Source of the DNA: Micrasema longulum
Lineage: Eukaryota > Arthropoda > Insecta > Trichoptera > Brachycentridae
Direction of reading: 5' to 3'
NCBI GenBank assembly: GCA_022494885.1
Contig: JAGVSM010000491.1
Location: 103,206 to 167,205, forward strand
Length of the DNA stretch: 64,000 bases
Position 1 is the stretch's first letter, and each line of letters begins with the position of its first letter. Position numbers and translations under genes: made by a program. This document shows, piece by piece, positions 9,860-21,809 of this stretch. Below the pieces are notes generated by a model. The model made no database searches, was not told the DNA's origin, and saw nothing but the letters and a program-made list of their open reading frames with translations.

Positions 9860-11660
9860 TATGTTGTGGTCAGCTATGGTGCACTAAATTCGAACATTTT
9901 TTTTGACGTTTTGTTTGACAAAACAAGTTTAAAAATACCAAAAGAATAAAGTGTTTGAATATAAATTAAAAAATAATTAACTACCTAATCAAGTACGAGT
10001 ACTTACGTACCACTTTTGCAAAGCACCTTTGTGGTATTTTATTACGAAAATGGTTGGTTATAAGTTCACCATATTTGTATTTTTTTTTAATACGCAAAAA
10101 TCATTAAAAAGTAGGTAATTTAAAAAATGACATATGAATCGCAATTATTCAAGTATTTTTTTAAATATTTTTTTTGCAGAGATCAAATTTTTTTATCCGT
10201 ATCTAACGGTGCATAGGGATGTAGATGAGATTTTATTATATGTTGCAGAATTCACAAAATTAAAAAAAAAATATGTTAAAACTTTAAAAAAATTTAAATA
10301 CCTCTAAAATCTAGTAGATGAGATTTTATTATATTTTGCAGAATTGACAAAATTTTTTAAAAAATATGTTAAAATTTAAAAAAAATCTAAATGCCTCTAA
10401 AATGTAGTAGTTAAAATAAATTATTGAATACATTTAAAAAATCCAGTAAACCTATGTGTGTAAAACAAATCTGTTTTTAAAAAAAAAGTCCCTCCGAAAA
10501 ATCTCTAGTCATAGGTAACTAAAATTATATCATGTAATAATGAATAAACGCTATTCTGTGGAACTGAAAAAGATATAACGGCTTTATCTCTTTTAATTTC
10601 TATAAATCAACAGAAAGAAAAATGTAAAAAATATGAATGTTCGAACATAGCAGGAATGGTAGATGTTACAAATAATGTAATTAGTAATAAAATTAACTCA
10701 GTTAATAACAGGCCATAATACTTTAAAATACTTGGGCTTCTTTATTATCTTTTTAAGTGAATGTTTTGACTCAAAGATTAATAACTATTATTGAAATTAT
10801 AATGTTATGTTCATAACTGTGAAATACTTAAAATTTAGCCGTATAAAACAAATAATTAAAAGTCCCATTTATTTTGTATGTTTTGGTCACCCTGGGTATA
10901 AAACACAACAGCTTGGATGTAATCCCCGGATAAATTATGGTCATCTGATTTCTAAGTGGAATATTTGATGTGGTGATGTGCTATATCGAAACAATTCATT
11001 TTTAAGCGTTACTTTTTATTAATATTAAATAAGTTAGTTCCCTTCTACCCTCAAGTTTAAGGGAAGCCATATTTTTTTATGTTTTTGTTAGAACTCCAAA
11101 CATTTGTCTTAATATAAGGTTGTAAAAAAAGATTTCTCATGTTTTAGGGGGAAAATTTTAATAAATCTTATATTTTCTGTAGTACCTACATACATCTCGT
11201 TATTTTATAATATTTTTTTATGTTTTGTAATATTTTTACTTTGTTTAAATATACTTTATTTGATAAAAATAATATGCTGCCACAAAAAATATGTTTGTGT
11301 GGTTCAATAATTGCGTCGTAAATAATTTAGCATAAGCCCTTGGCAAAAAATGAGTATTTCTTTTTCACTTTCAATCACAGTGGTTAATTACAGTACTGCC
11401 CATATTTCCTTCTCAAAAATGTTTACCCTCTCTGTTGCAACAAATTTAGATCTAAATAACTCCCTAAGGAGGAAATCCAGCCTGTCTACAAACATTTGGA
11501 CATGCTCAAAACATTGTTGATTAAATCTTAATGATTTACTCGGGGGTTTAATCTAATCCATGTCAGCAAAAATTTGGACAGACTTAAAATTGTGTTGTTA
11601 AAATCTTTAGTCATTTACATAATTTGGATTCAATGAGGAATTAAAGTGGTTTTTTGAATA
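9860..11660. other. AT-rich intergenic stretch with a ~95-bp tandem duplication
   Basis: There is no gene. The one defined structure is the pair of units at 10221-10312 and 10314-10412. Near 11395-11530 there is a degenerate copy of the dispersed repeat also found at 22530 and 40583. Confidence 0.5.
10221..10412. repeat. Two-unit tandem repeat
   Basis: Two units of about 92-98 bp, each opening GTAGATGAGATTTTATTATA and closing with CTCTAAAAT.TAGTAG, differ at a handful of positions. Confidence 0.75.
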
Positions 11661-11674
11661 TTTTTGTAATAAGT

Positions 11675-11775
11675 TACGTAAACCTTGACAAAATAGCTTG
11701 TTTGTTTTGAAACCGGTCGGTGAAAAATAAAAATTAGTGGTTAAAAACAAAGTTGTTTTATTTATTTTATTACAT
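11675..11775 (+). mobile_element. Penelope-like element terminal fragment
   Basis: Contains CCTTGACAAAATAGC, GTTTTGAAACCGGTCGG, then ATTAGTGGTTAAAAACAAAG and a TTTATTTATTTTATTA end. The same series, in the same order on the opposite strand, lies at 30480-30590 just beyond the GIY-YIG relic of a Penelope-like element. This is therefore a 3'-terminal piece of the same family. Confidence 0.6.
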
Positions 11776-13400
11776 AATTATTGTTCGCTGCTGTGATTAT
11801 TTCGGTAAAACATTTTTTTGTCAGGGGTTTTTTAAACCGTTAATGTATAAATAAATAAATAACTTGTATCAGTTCTTCAGTGTACCATATAGAAACTTAT
11901 TAACCATAAAGTTGTCAAAAATATAAACAGACCTCACGAGAACTGTACTTAGAGTCGTGAGCCATAAGATGCACGCGAGTACAGCCGAACGTAATCCGAG
12001 ACATCCCGATCGCAGGATTCGGCTGAAATTAAGTTTCGGACAATTTTTGACCCAAACCGTAACCACGAACGAAACTCGTTTTACTGGCCGAAAACGAAAC
12101 TTCGGTCGATGACTAATAACAATCTTATAATTGATTGGTTATCGTCTCACAAAAACCTGCGACTTTTTAAGTGGTCCATTTTTATTCATTTTTCCATACA
12201 TTTTCGAGAAACTTCGCCTTACAATTAATTGGTCTAATTTTTACTGCGTGTAAGAAAACATTTTTTATATCAAATTTCCCTTGGCACTAAACTTCTCTAT
12301 TCTTTCAGGGAAAACTGTTATTCCTACATCACATCGGTATAGAGAACACGCGTTTATACAAGATCATTAAATGTAATTGGTTAAGCAAATTAATTGCAAT
12401 AAACTATAAAGTCTCCCCTAACACTGAACTTGGATTAAAAGGGGTAATTATTCCCGCTCATGTGCCGTGTATCACATTAAGATATCAAATTATATTCATT
12501 TTAGTGTGATCTTCAGTTTAACTATAAATTGAGAACACAACGTAACATTACATAAAATAAAATAAATCATCATACCTCATTGTCATCATCGTTCCATTTC
12601 CGCACCTAATGTCCATGTACTTAATTTTCTCAAACTGAACGGTTTGGGTAGGTAGGAAGAAATTGCCTTAAGGCAATGTGCCCGCTCTTATATATCTATA
12701 AACTGTATATTTATTTTTATTTTTGTTTTAATTTTTATTTATTAAGGAAAAACAACAATTGTTATAAAAGAATACAAAATATAAAAAATAGTACATACAT
12801 CCAGTTAAAGTTTTTCACAAATATAATGAGAGAACATGTTACACAGTAAAGAGAAAAATAAAATATTATGAAAGACATGAGAAAAAAAAGAGCTCGTAAG
12901 AAGGTTAAGGGATGAGGAAATAGAGTGGAGGAGTGGAGGAGAGGGATTTTCATAATATAGTTGACCAATTCAAAATTTTGATGTTATAATAAAATAAACA
13001 TAATTAAAGAAACATAAACTTATTACACACTGACAAATGTTTCATTTTACAGTGTTTCAAAAAGTTTTTTTTTGAAGTCACTAAATTTTGTATTAAAAAT
13101 ATCGAAATGGGGACAAAGTAAATAAAATTTGGAGCAGCTACGATAAATAAACGAGTTTTGAACATGATTTTTTTGGGCAATGAAGTAAAAGAAAAATGTA
13201 CAAAAAGTGTTAAATAAACAAATAATGGTGCATAGGGCACTATTATTATTATTATTCTTTATATATAGTATTCATCGAATCTCTTATAATCGTCAATAAG
13301 TAAATTATGACCAAAAAAATATAAATCAATAAAATATAAATCATTGAAATATAAATCAAAATGAGTGAAATAAACCTATCAAACAAATTTATATCAAAAA
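11776..13400. other. Intergenic stretch with repeat fragments only
   Basis: Pieces recognised: half of the inverted-repeat family (about 12130-12400, see 62750-63260), a SINE scrap near 12586-12615, a LINE 3' hairpin end near 12640-12700, and ATT microsatellite near 13240. No host exon seen. Confidence 0.5.
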
Positions 13401-13404
13401 ACTT

Positions 13405-14115
13405 CGAAGGTCAAAGATCTGGGCATCTCTTTTGTGAGTTCCCTGACATTTCATGATCAGATCGAAACAGTTTGTAGTAGTTCGTTGAAGATGTTGGGAT
13501 TTGTCTTGAGTATTGCCAGGGTTTTTGGAAGTACACGAGTACTGAGAATTCTTTATAACTCGTCAGTGCGAAGTAGACTCGAGAGTGGCTCGATGATTTG
13601 GGGAACGTGTGAGTTGAAGTACTCTCTTATGGTGGAGAGGGTTCAGAAGAAATTTCTTCGGTTTCTCTACATGACGGAGTGCGGATATTATCCATGGCTT
13701 TATCCCACTGAGTTCCTCCAGGGTATGCTCGGTTACAGCAGTTTAAAGATCAGAAGGAATGTGTATTTAACTACGCACTTCTTTTATGTTCCGGATAATT
13801 ACCTTAGACAGCGTCAGCATAGACTGTTTCACATTCCAATATACAGAACCAACCTACCAATGGTTATGCCTGCTGGAAGAGCTATCTCTACGTTGAACAA
13901 TATTACTTTGGACATTGACATTTTTCACGTCTCCGAGGGAGTTTTTGTTAAAAGATTCTCTTACTTTTTTAACATATTATTCTCTGGATATTATAAATAA
14001 TTATGTGTTATTTTTATATATACCCAATTTTACCTTATAATTTTAATTATTTCTATATGTAAGAATTAAGATATTCCGTTTGTAATGTATATATATGAAT
14101 AAATAAAATTGAAAG
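13405..14115 (+). mobile_element. LINE 3' fragment (ORF2 C-terminus)
   Basis: An open frame to the stop at 14000 encodes the region after the reverse transcriptase fingers of a non-LTR element. It opens with a VKDLGISF-like block followed by a SLKMLGFV helix, then RSRLESGSMIWGT and VERVQKKFLRFLY, and ends in Tyr/His-rich C-terminal sequence. It is 5'-truncated, and the RT catalytic motifs are absent. A short 3' UTR ends in AATAAATAAAATTGAAAG at about 14115. Confidence 0.8.
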
Positions 14116-14282
14116 TTGAATATCAGACCAACGCTAAATATTTAAAGTTAAAATTTGCGGATCCTCGCTGGACCTCCAGACCCAAAAAGGTCAAGCCTGT
14201 TAGAACCGTTTTTTGATACAAGTCAAAATATAAATACCACATCCGGTTTGTAATTGTAATTTGTAAAAATATTTTATATCAA

Positions 14283-14372
14283 TATTTCATGTCGACCTAT
14301 CCAGAAATTAAATTTTACACCTTCTAGTATGGTAGGCGAATGCGCTAACCATTATACTACGAGGCGGGCCTT
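14283..14372 (-). mobile_element. SINE (family A) head fragment
   Basis: On the minus strand the tRNA-derived head carries an A-box-like run (TAGTATAATGGTTAGCG) and then CATTCGCCTACCAT. The B box is decayed. It matches the head of the copy at 15745-16016. Confidence 0.55.
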
Positions 14373-15740
14373 TCTCTACTAGATTTCCATTATAATGTTT
14401 TTTAGAGTCAAAAATGCTCGTTATGGATTCTGATTCATGACTGTATTCACCATTCAACCGGACACATATCATAATTCCTTTAAATACCGAGACTTCCATA
14501 TTGCCCTGTCTAAGGATTCCTTCGAGTCTGTTGTTAACTGCCTTTTCATTTGTTTTTATTTTTTTATTATCATATTATATTACATACACAAAATTATAAC
14601 TTATACAGAGTTGCTTTGACTGGCTAACTAGGGTTATTCACTCCGTTCTAAGACAGTAAAAAAAAAAAAAAACAGTAATCAATATATAGGAACAGTTATA
14701 AAGATAGTGGACAAAGCGAAAAACAAAGTTAAAAATGGAGTAAAAACATATTGAAAAATGAAGTAAAAACAAAGTAAAAACTAAGTAAAAACAAAAAAAT
14801 AAATGTAGTGAAAACATAGAAAAAATATAATGAAAACAAAGTTAAATAAAAATATTTTAAAATTCAGTAAAATGCGAAGTAAACAGAATACATAGTAAGA
14901 AACATATTTAAAGTCATAGTAAAAAATAAATGTTTGTGTATGGCAAAAAGTATATATAAAAAAAAGCAAAATGCCGAGTAGAAAGAGAAAAAAAAACATG
15001 GTAAAAATTAAATTACAAGATGCAATAAAAAACATAGTAAAAACAAATCAAAAAGTCACGAGGAGCTTAAAAACTTAAATCGGTAAAAAACTAAAAATAT
15101 GTATTATTATTTCAAATTAAAACGTGGCAAAAAAAACATAAAGTGTTGGCTATCTAACAGCCACCATCAACCCCTCAGACTCTCTGAGGAAAGTAGTCAG
15201 CAACCTCTTTAGTTTTGATATTAATTTTTATTTGATCGGTCTCAGGCAGTTTAACCGGTACAGATTACGAGACACTTGTTATTTAAATTGTCGCACAATC
15301 CTCACTAATGACGCCAACCGCTTAGCAAAGCTGCTTACATTAGCATGAAACATCTCCATATTAACAGCTTGAGATTATAGTTGTAACTTGACTTATCCTG
15401 TGCTTTAAGGTTCATAACACCCCCTCCCTAATCTCAGGAAGGCCATCATCAACGTAAACGTTACTAGGATACATCCTAAAACATCTCAAAAGGTATGAAA
15501 CAATAAAAAATTCTGTATTTTTCACGGACTTAATCAAATATAGATGAATCTGTTGAGAAAATGAAAGTATAGACGTTATCAGCGCTAATGATTTTTTGTG
15601 TATTTATTTATTTCACAGTTTCAAAATGGACGGAGGTTCTTTGTTTCTGGTCCCGAGTAGCCAGGAAATACCTGTGTTTGGACAGGACCTTTTTTACATG
15701 TGCTTTTTTTCATTAAAGTATTAAAAAAAAATATTCAAAT
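14373..15740. other. AT-rich intergenic stretch
   Basis: A-rich low-complexity DNA (14650-15130 is strongly A/GTAAAA-biased, which produces long spurious frames on the minus strand). No element or exon could be defined. Confidence 0.5.
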
Positions 15741-15744
15741 AATA

Positions 15745-16016
15745 TTAATCATGATCATCGTCATTCCCTTTCCGCACCTAATGGTGCACAGGGCACTGCA
15801 TCGGTACACCAATTGCAGCGTATCTTGATCAATTTTATTACAAGAAGGTAAGTTGATCAGTCGGACGTTTCAGGTACCAGTCCAGGGACTATGAAATATT
15901 CTAGTGTAAAAACACCCTTTTGAATAAATATTTCATGTCAACCATGTCGGTAATCGAACCCGAGACCTCTCGCATGGTACGCAAACGCGCTGACCATTAC
16001 GCCACGAAGCCGACTT
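15745..16016 (-). mobile_element. SINE (family A), near-complete tRNA-derived copy
   Basis: On the minus strand the head reads GGCTTCGTGGCGTAATGG (A box TGGCGTAATGG), then GGTTCGATTAC as the B box. About 200 bp of family-specific body follow, with AATATTTCATAGTCC, a GGTACCTGAAACG block and TGCACCATTAGGTGCGG. This is Pol III-promoter architecture, so I call it a SINE and not a tRNA gene. Related copies lie at 8552, 14283, 30251, 34984 and, more distantly, 45685. Confidence 0.75.
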
Positions 16017-16984
16017 AATTATAATAATAATAATATCAAAAAATGACAAATAAATGTAAATTAGAAAAAATACCGATTTTAGTAGAAATTTAAGATAAAT
16101 TAGAAAATATCCCTTTTATAATTAAAAAATAAACGGTAGTGGAAATAATAATTTGAAAATTTAAACAAATATAAATTAAAGTAAGAATAAGGAGATATTT
16201 GACAATTTAAACCAAAAATTTTTTTTTCAGACATTGAAATAATTAACAGGATGTATGGGCGGATGAAAAATACAGCTCTGTCTGTGAAATATAACCAGAA
16301 TTCTGGATGAGCGCTTGAACTTTAGAATATTTTGTCTTTTGCTTGTGGTAAACACGATGTCACATCACCGAACGCAAATGAATTATTTACCACAGTCCTT
16401 AGAGATATATCAATCAAGCCAAATAAAATAATATCTAAATGAAATTGCTCACAAACACATTGCTCTAAACTCGCTTTAATCTTTCCTCGTCTTGCAGTTC
16501 GAATTCGCTTCATTCCGAATTGTATGGACATGGAAATGAAATGCGTAGTGAAGGAGGATGGAATGGAATCACACATCTTTGGAAAACGCTTCGTAAGCAA
16601 CCGCTATTCTTGTGATTGTGGGATTCATGAATATAAATGCCGTTCTCCCTTTTCTCTGTGCCATTACATCACTCCCCCACTCCAATTCGCAATGCCTCCA
16701 CCCTTAAAACAACAAAAAAAACACCCGTACTAATATATATAAGGCCCAAGCCAATTACAAAAGTTACATGAAGAAACACATGTACAAGAAACTGAAAAAA
16801 AAAAAAAACATTTTTTAGCGAAGACAAAGGCAATAAAATAATGGTATCCAATATATTCATAAACACGATAAATATATCATTCTTCGAGCTAAATGACCAA
16901 GAGATCTACACTTCTGGTCGAACAACAAGGAGAGATCTCAGCAAAATGTCCGTGGGAGGTTTTCCCAGAGCACAAATTATGTCA

Positions 16985-17395
16985 TACCCACAACCCGTGT
17001 GACTTTTGCTCATTTTTGCTCATCATTGAGACATTTTTCATTTGTCGCAACGAGAGTGTTCAATATTTTGGAAGAGCGTATTAAGCTCTCTAGGACAAAA
17101 ACTATTTTCCAGAGAGGAGTTAAGGACTGGGTTTTTCTTATTGAGAGGGATTTGAGTGGGAATCTCCGTGATGCTTTTCCGAATGTTTGAGTTTAGCGTT
17201 TACCATATTGATGTGCCATATATTTGTTTTCTTATTGTTATTATTAGTGTAGTGTTTCTGATCCTATTAAATATTTTTGGACTCAACAAAGGACTTTTAG
17301 CCCCATGAAGTTGGCACTTATGTCTCGAATAATGTGTAATAAACTGTCTTTAAGTATATAAATAAAATGAATAAATATGAAAAAGGGATTACTCC
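16985..17395 (+). mobile_element. LINE 3' fragment
   Basis: A 5'-truncated frame ends at 17190 (RVFNILEERIKLSRTKTIFQ and GVKDWVFLIERD). It is followed by a 3' UTR with AAAGGACTTTTAGCCCCATG and ATGTCTCGAATAATGTG and an AATAAAATGAATAAAT tail. The same UTR motifs are at 1262-1392. The ending is typical of LINE ORF2, but no catalytic part is present. Confidence 0.5.
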
Positions 17396-17520
17396 CTTAA
17401 GGAGAAGAAAAGAGAAGAGTTTATGTTAGAGATTGAAAAGTTTCTTCAGACGTAATTTGAACATAATAAACGATTGATTGATTGATTGATTAAATAGTTA
17501 AACGATTTTTGATAGTGGAT
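17396..17520 (-). mobile_element. LINE 3' fragment with (GATT)n microsatellite
   Basis: The minus strand reads the end of a LINE ORF2 similar to that at 57663-57998 (block TTTCTTCAGACGTAATTT on the plus strand). The (GATT)n run occupies 17472-17492. Confidence 0.45.
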
Positions 17521-18457
17521 AGGATATGTTTCCATAGTCAAGCCGCATGGACGAATTTGAAGAGTTTGACAAGAAGGAATTATGAATAAGGTGGTTTAAA
17601 AATATGAACGAAGAAGTAAGCCGTGATAATATGAAACTCATAAATTATTTTTAGATAGTAGAACACTGAATTAAATAATTATAATTATCATTATTTTTAT
17701 TTTATGATGTTTTAATTTTATTTTAAATTATTTTGTATGTTTATTGTATGGACATATACTAAATTCATCCCAACAGGACTTAAGTGCCAAGGAAGTAATA
17801 TTTGTGTCCACGTAATATATTTTTTTTAAATTGGAAATAAATAAAATAAATTAAGATTCAGAAAGAAGCACAAATATAATGTTAAAAAAAAACACCGCAA
17901 AAATAATGATAATTGACATTTTTTTTCTTAAAACGTCAATGGACGTCACTGCAATTTTATATGTTACCTGTTAAAATCAGTGGAGTTTACATATAAGGTA
18001 AATACCTCAAATTTTGCAGTATTCATTACTACTGCTCCTGGCTTACTCCTAAGTACTTACTACTACCCCTACTAAATGGGGAGGACTCCCTTACCTCGAA
18101 GCCCTATACTAATAACGTTGGAAAAGTTCCGAGCGGCCTCTGAACTTAATATGAGAATGTCTTTGAAATAAGCTCGTCTGCTAAATTCTCTCGCCATGTA
18201 AATTTTATATCAAATCTCAGACTTTCAACTCTGTCATAAACAATTTCAATCCTTTTATCCTCCATTGAAGTAAGGACGAATTATTTATTAAATATTTAAC
18301 TGCCAAAATTTTACAATTTTGGCTTTTGATACAGTGGTAAATATTTTATTAAATTATCTTATATTATGTATCTACTCGTAGTAATGAAAACATGTATTTT
18401 TTTTATTGATAAAAATAAATATAGGCGTTATTAAGATTTACCCAAAATATTAATTTT

Positions 18458-18594
18458 TAAGGGCCATTTTCACCGAGTTGTAATTAACTCACTTTTAGAA
18501 AATGGAAATCAAGTTAGGGTAGAGCGGGGTTCGAACCTTGGACCTTTGATCCGTGAGTCCGCAACACTAGCCAAGGGACCACAACCTGATTCGA
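18458..18594 (-). mobile_element. SINE (family B) copy 1
   Basis: The minus strand starts GGTCCCTTGGCTAGTG, continues GCGGACTCACGGATCAAAGG and the B box GGTTCGAACCCCGC, then a short body ending GGTGAAAATGGCCCTT. The same series occurs at 19288-19418, and in pieces at 19843, 30105 and 35110. It has a tRNA-like head but lacks the end pairing of a tRNA. Confidence 0.65.
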
Positions 18595-18712
18595 TTGTAT
18601 TTTTTTAAAGCGTGTACATCGAGCTGAGAACACTCGTTCAGGATTTTGGTTCTATTTTATACAGAGAGTTGTATTCTTCATCCGCTTGGACGTTGATAAA
18701 AATCTGAAAAAA

Positions 18713-18960
18713 TGGTTGTGGCGTCTCCGAAGTAGGTACCGCCAACCGTCGATCATAAAAACAAACCCGACAGGTTGGCATCACAGAGGATCAGTGACGT
18801 AGGTAAGCATATAAAAGCGCCGAAGCACTGATCACTCTTCCTTCTCTACCTCTGCAGCCCGCCACCTACTACCAAGATCCAAGATCAACGTCATCTGAAA
18901 TTACTGTCAACCGCGTAGTATAAAATATTCATATAATCAACCTTAAAACAGGTTGTACCA
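18713..18960 (+). mobile_element. LTR fragment with promoter, family shared with 43500
   Basis: The copy starts near TGGTTGTGGCG and contains TATAAAAG at 18810-18817, ACTGATCACTCTTCCTTCTC downstream of it, and GCAGCCCGCCACCTACTACC. A second copy lies on the minus strand at 43500-43701, where the border reads TGTTGTGTCTC. TG start, TATA box and a short initiator region are LTR-like. No PBS, gag or pol was found, so each is a solo or partial LTR. The 3' border was not determined; AATAAACC at about 19041 could be its poly(A) signal. Confidence 0.55.
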
Positions 18961-19287
18961 AGTTAGGCAGACTAGACATGATCCAGAAAAATCTATTACC
19001 CAAGTGTGTATGTAGTAGATAAAGAAATTATTATTTTTGTTAATAAACCATGATTATTATTATTAATCTTACCTAACTAAATCATAAAAACGTAAATATT
19101 ATTTTTCTTTAATCCTTAATACATTATTTCCCAATATTAATTTTAATGTTTGACTACAGAAAAATTTCATTGAGAATACAGTTTTTTTTTTGTTTTTTAA
19201 GATAATATTTTTTAATTAAAAAAAAATATTTTTAAAGAAAATTTTAATATTTGATTTCTAATGAATTACCCAAATATTTCTTTTTTA

Positions 19288-19418
19288 AGGGCCATTTTCA
19301 ACGAGATCTGAATAACTCACTATTAGAAAATGGAAACCAAGTTAGGGTAGAGTGGGGTTCGAGACACGGACCTTTGATCCGTGAGTCCGAGACACTAGCC
19401 ACAGGACCACAACTCGAT
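19288..19418 (-). mobile_element. SINE (family B) copy 2
   Basis: Closely related to the copy at 18458-18594: CTCACTATTAGAAAATGGAA and AAGTTAGGGTAGAG.GGGG on the plus strand, then the GATCCGTGAGTCCG anticodon-arm region. The B box is mutated here (GGTTCGAGAC). Confidence 0.6.
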
Positions 19419-19509
19419 TTTTATCCTCCAAGTAAAATACCTAAATTGCATTCTGTCGCATCCTTGATTATAATCTGTTAGTACCTAAACGCCGGGCGGG
19501 GGTGGGGGA

Positions 19510-19720
19510 GGCAGTGGTGTAGCCGGGTCCCGTTAGCCATAGACAGAGACGCAAATTAAGGGATGGGGGAGGTGAAGGAGGGTGCAGGAATTACTTGGCA
19601 ACTTCAAAATGGGTTAAAATTAATGCCCCAGGACACACGGCGGCCGAACTTCCCCGGGAAAGAGAGCATTCTTATTTTGCTATTATCGCCTCAGGTGTGT
19701 AGCCGAGACAGAGATAAATG
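19510..19720. mobile_element. Possible hAT-type element end
   Basis: CAGTGGTGTAGCCGGG at 19512 resembles the start of hAT elements (CAGTGGCGTAGCC...). A GC-rich stretch follows, different from the flanks. No opposite terminus or target duplication was found, so this is tentative. Confidence 0.3.
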
Positions 19721-19984
19721 GTGTTTCAGTATTTTTATTTTAAAGTCCCAGGTATTAAAAAATAGATCAAGGCACACTCAAAATGTTGAACAAAAAAAAA
19801 GTTTTTTTTTCTTTTCTGACCAGCTTACATAAACCTCGTTGTGGTCCCGTGGCAGTGTCGCGGACTCACAGATTAGAATCGGAGTTTATTTTGATGTCAA
19901 GAGGCCTCAACATGGAAATATTCACGATGTCTTCCAGGACACCAACTGGTATGGTTTGAGAGGCGGTTTGATGAATATATATTT

Positions 19985-20400
19985 TTCTCTGTCTCGCAGA
20001 TGCCTCACTGAATACTGAACGAAAAAGATAACTGCACGTCTGGCGTTGGACTAATTATGCCAACTCAAAATCGAAAAAACTGGAATTTTGCATTCTAGTT
20101 TTCTCTACCCCAAAACTGAACAAAATTATTTTTTTACAGCATAAGACTATTGTTTTAGGTGTCGACAAATTTTTTCTCTTCTCAAAAATATCATATTTGT
20201 ATACTGTACGTCCGAATACGGGAGAGAAAACTAGCCACCTTAGGGTTTTTGCATAACCCTAGTTTCTATAAAAGACAATTTACCAATGCCAAGACGCGCT
20301 AACGGTAAATATCCATAGTGTGCAAAAAATCATTGTTTTAGTACCATAATCCAGGAAGAAAATACGGGAATACGTTTGTATCGAGAAAAATCAGAACGCG
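19985..20400 (+). repeat. Dispersed non-coding repeat, copy 1
   Basis: The blocks CTGTCTCGCAGATGCCTC, AACTGCACGTCTGGCGTTGG and CCATAGTGTGCAAAAAATCA recur in order at 25960-26010 and 26580-26790. The first part is the tail of a tRNA-headed SINE, whose head is visible at 25846. The rest is an unclassified repeat. Confidence 0.5.
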
Positions 20401-20661
20401 CATCCCATTAACCTCTGCAACTCGGTTAGGCTTAAATTATACCCAGTCCACGTAATCTATAAGTGTAAAAGCACTACCGTTTATGTTCCAAATCATAAAC
20501 GTATGATGAAGGTAAATCACAATAGCATGAGTTAAGTATTTCATGTTTAATCATGACAAATTATCATATAGGAAAAAACATTTATAGAGAAAAAGAAATT
20601 CGAAAATTCAAGCAGAAGGTTAAGAAATATGTATAATAACTAATAAATGAAATACATGTAC

Positions 20662-21291
20662 ATTAGAGTGGGCCGATGATGTATGAAGTTTTTTATTTTT
20701 TTAGACATCAAAGTGAAAGGGGTCTAAAAAGTTGCATTTTGGATCACATTGAACGTAAAAATTATTTAAAAAAATATTCCATACTACTTTTGGCCCTCAA
20801 CCGAGGTTTGAAGTTTATAACTGTCTGAATATTTTGTTAATTATTTATATTGATAAAATTATTTTTTGTTAGTAAAGATATAACTAAATCACATTCCGAA
20901 TTCGAACACGTTTTAGAACTACCGAAATGCAAAAAGTTTACACTCCGCGGAACTGATTCCGTCGAGCGCCTGGCTAATATCGACGAAAATAATGGCCCAT
21001 TAAAACAATGCTACCCATTTATTACAAAGTAAAGTGCAACTCACGCCCTTTGATGCTTATTTATTAAGGTTAAATGCACATTATAACATTTTATTGGACT
21101 GATTTTCTTACTTATATACGAAATGACACCCGATTTAGCGCAAACAATTTACTTTTACGAAAACTTCAAACTCTGGTTAAGAGCCAAAAGTAGTATAAAA
21201 TATTTTTTGCATTCCAAATAATCCAAAAGGCAACTTTTAAGACCCTTTTTGTTTCAAAATTCGAAAGGGAAAAATATCGGTCCACCCTAAT
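20662..21291. mobile_element. 630-bp inverted-repeat transposon with long TIRs
   Basis: The ends ATTAGAGTGGGCCGAT (20662) and ATCGGTCCACCCTAAT (to 21291) are inverted copies. The similarity extends inward for well over 100 bp: AAAAGTTGC(A/C)TTTTGGAT, TACTACTTTTGGC(C/T)CT and AAC(C)GAGGTTTGAAG match their right-hand counterparts. A 5-bp direct repeat TGTAC flanks both ends (20657-20661, 21292-21296); an 8-bp reading TGTACATT is also possible. The interior contains a 60-codon frame with no recognised motif. Superfamily not assigned. Confidence 0.75.
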
Positions 21292-21479
21292 TGTACATTG
21301 TAATTATGGAGCACACTTTAGAAAATGTTTATGTGTGCCCTATTTCAAGATTCAAAAAAATAAAATTAAAAAATGCCCTTTTTTAATCAACAAATATCTC
21401 ACATATAAATTTTTTTGCAAGCTTATTTTAATTTTATTTTTACCACGAATTTTTAACTCAACAAAAATGCATAAAAAAT

Positions 21480-21660
21480 CGTTGGGAACGAGTGCACCCA
21501 TGGCGTCGCGATGCCGTGATTGAGGGGCGTTGCGCGGGAACTGGTAATTCACTAGGATTTAATTTAAATTAGTTTCAGGTTGGCTTAATGGCGGCCGTCG
21601 GGGCGTGACGTCACTCGGTTGCCATGGAGACGCCTCCAGGGGAGCAGCCGAGGAACGCTG
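21480..21660. promoter_or_regulatory. GC-rich block with YY1, CRE and X-box-like sites
   Basis: A CpG-rich island in AT-rich DNA contains AATGGCGGC (21587-21595, YY1 type), the perfect palindromic CRE TGACGTCA (21606-21613), and GTTGCCATGGAGAC (21618-21631). The last resembles an RFX X-box, with a good first half-site and two mismatches in the second. No first exon was identified next to it on either strand. It could be a distal promoter or enhancer, or part of a repeat. Confidence 0.4.
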
Positions 21661-21809
21661 TTTATTATTATTATTTGTTTCTGGAAGATTCTCTGTAAGG
21701 GATGCTGGCATTACGGGGAATTTGTTCGCTTTGATAGTTTTGTGGGTGTATTTATTATGAGGCGAGGTATTGCAAGTAATAGGAGCAAATAATAAATATA
21801 TCTTCACCC

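Noticed and set aside
14781..15035. 84-codon minus-strand frame rich in Phe/Tyr/Leu
   Set aside because: Product of A-rich low-complexity DNA on the plus strand.
15945..16016. tRNA gene on the minus strand
   Set aside because: A and B boxes are present, but the acceptor stem does not pair and the sequence continues into a repeat body shared with other copies; it is a SINE head. The same applies to 14283, 18530, 25846, 45700 and 56510.
16322..16600. 92-codon minus-strand frame
   Set aside because: Composition is somewhat protein-like, but there is no motif, splice context or copy to support it.
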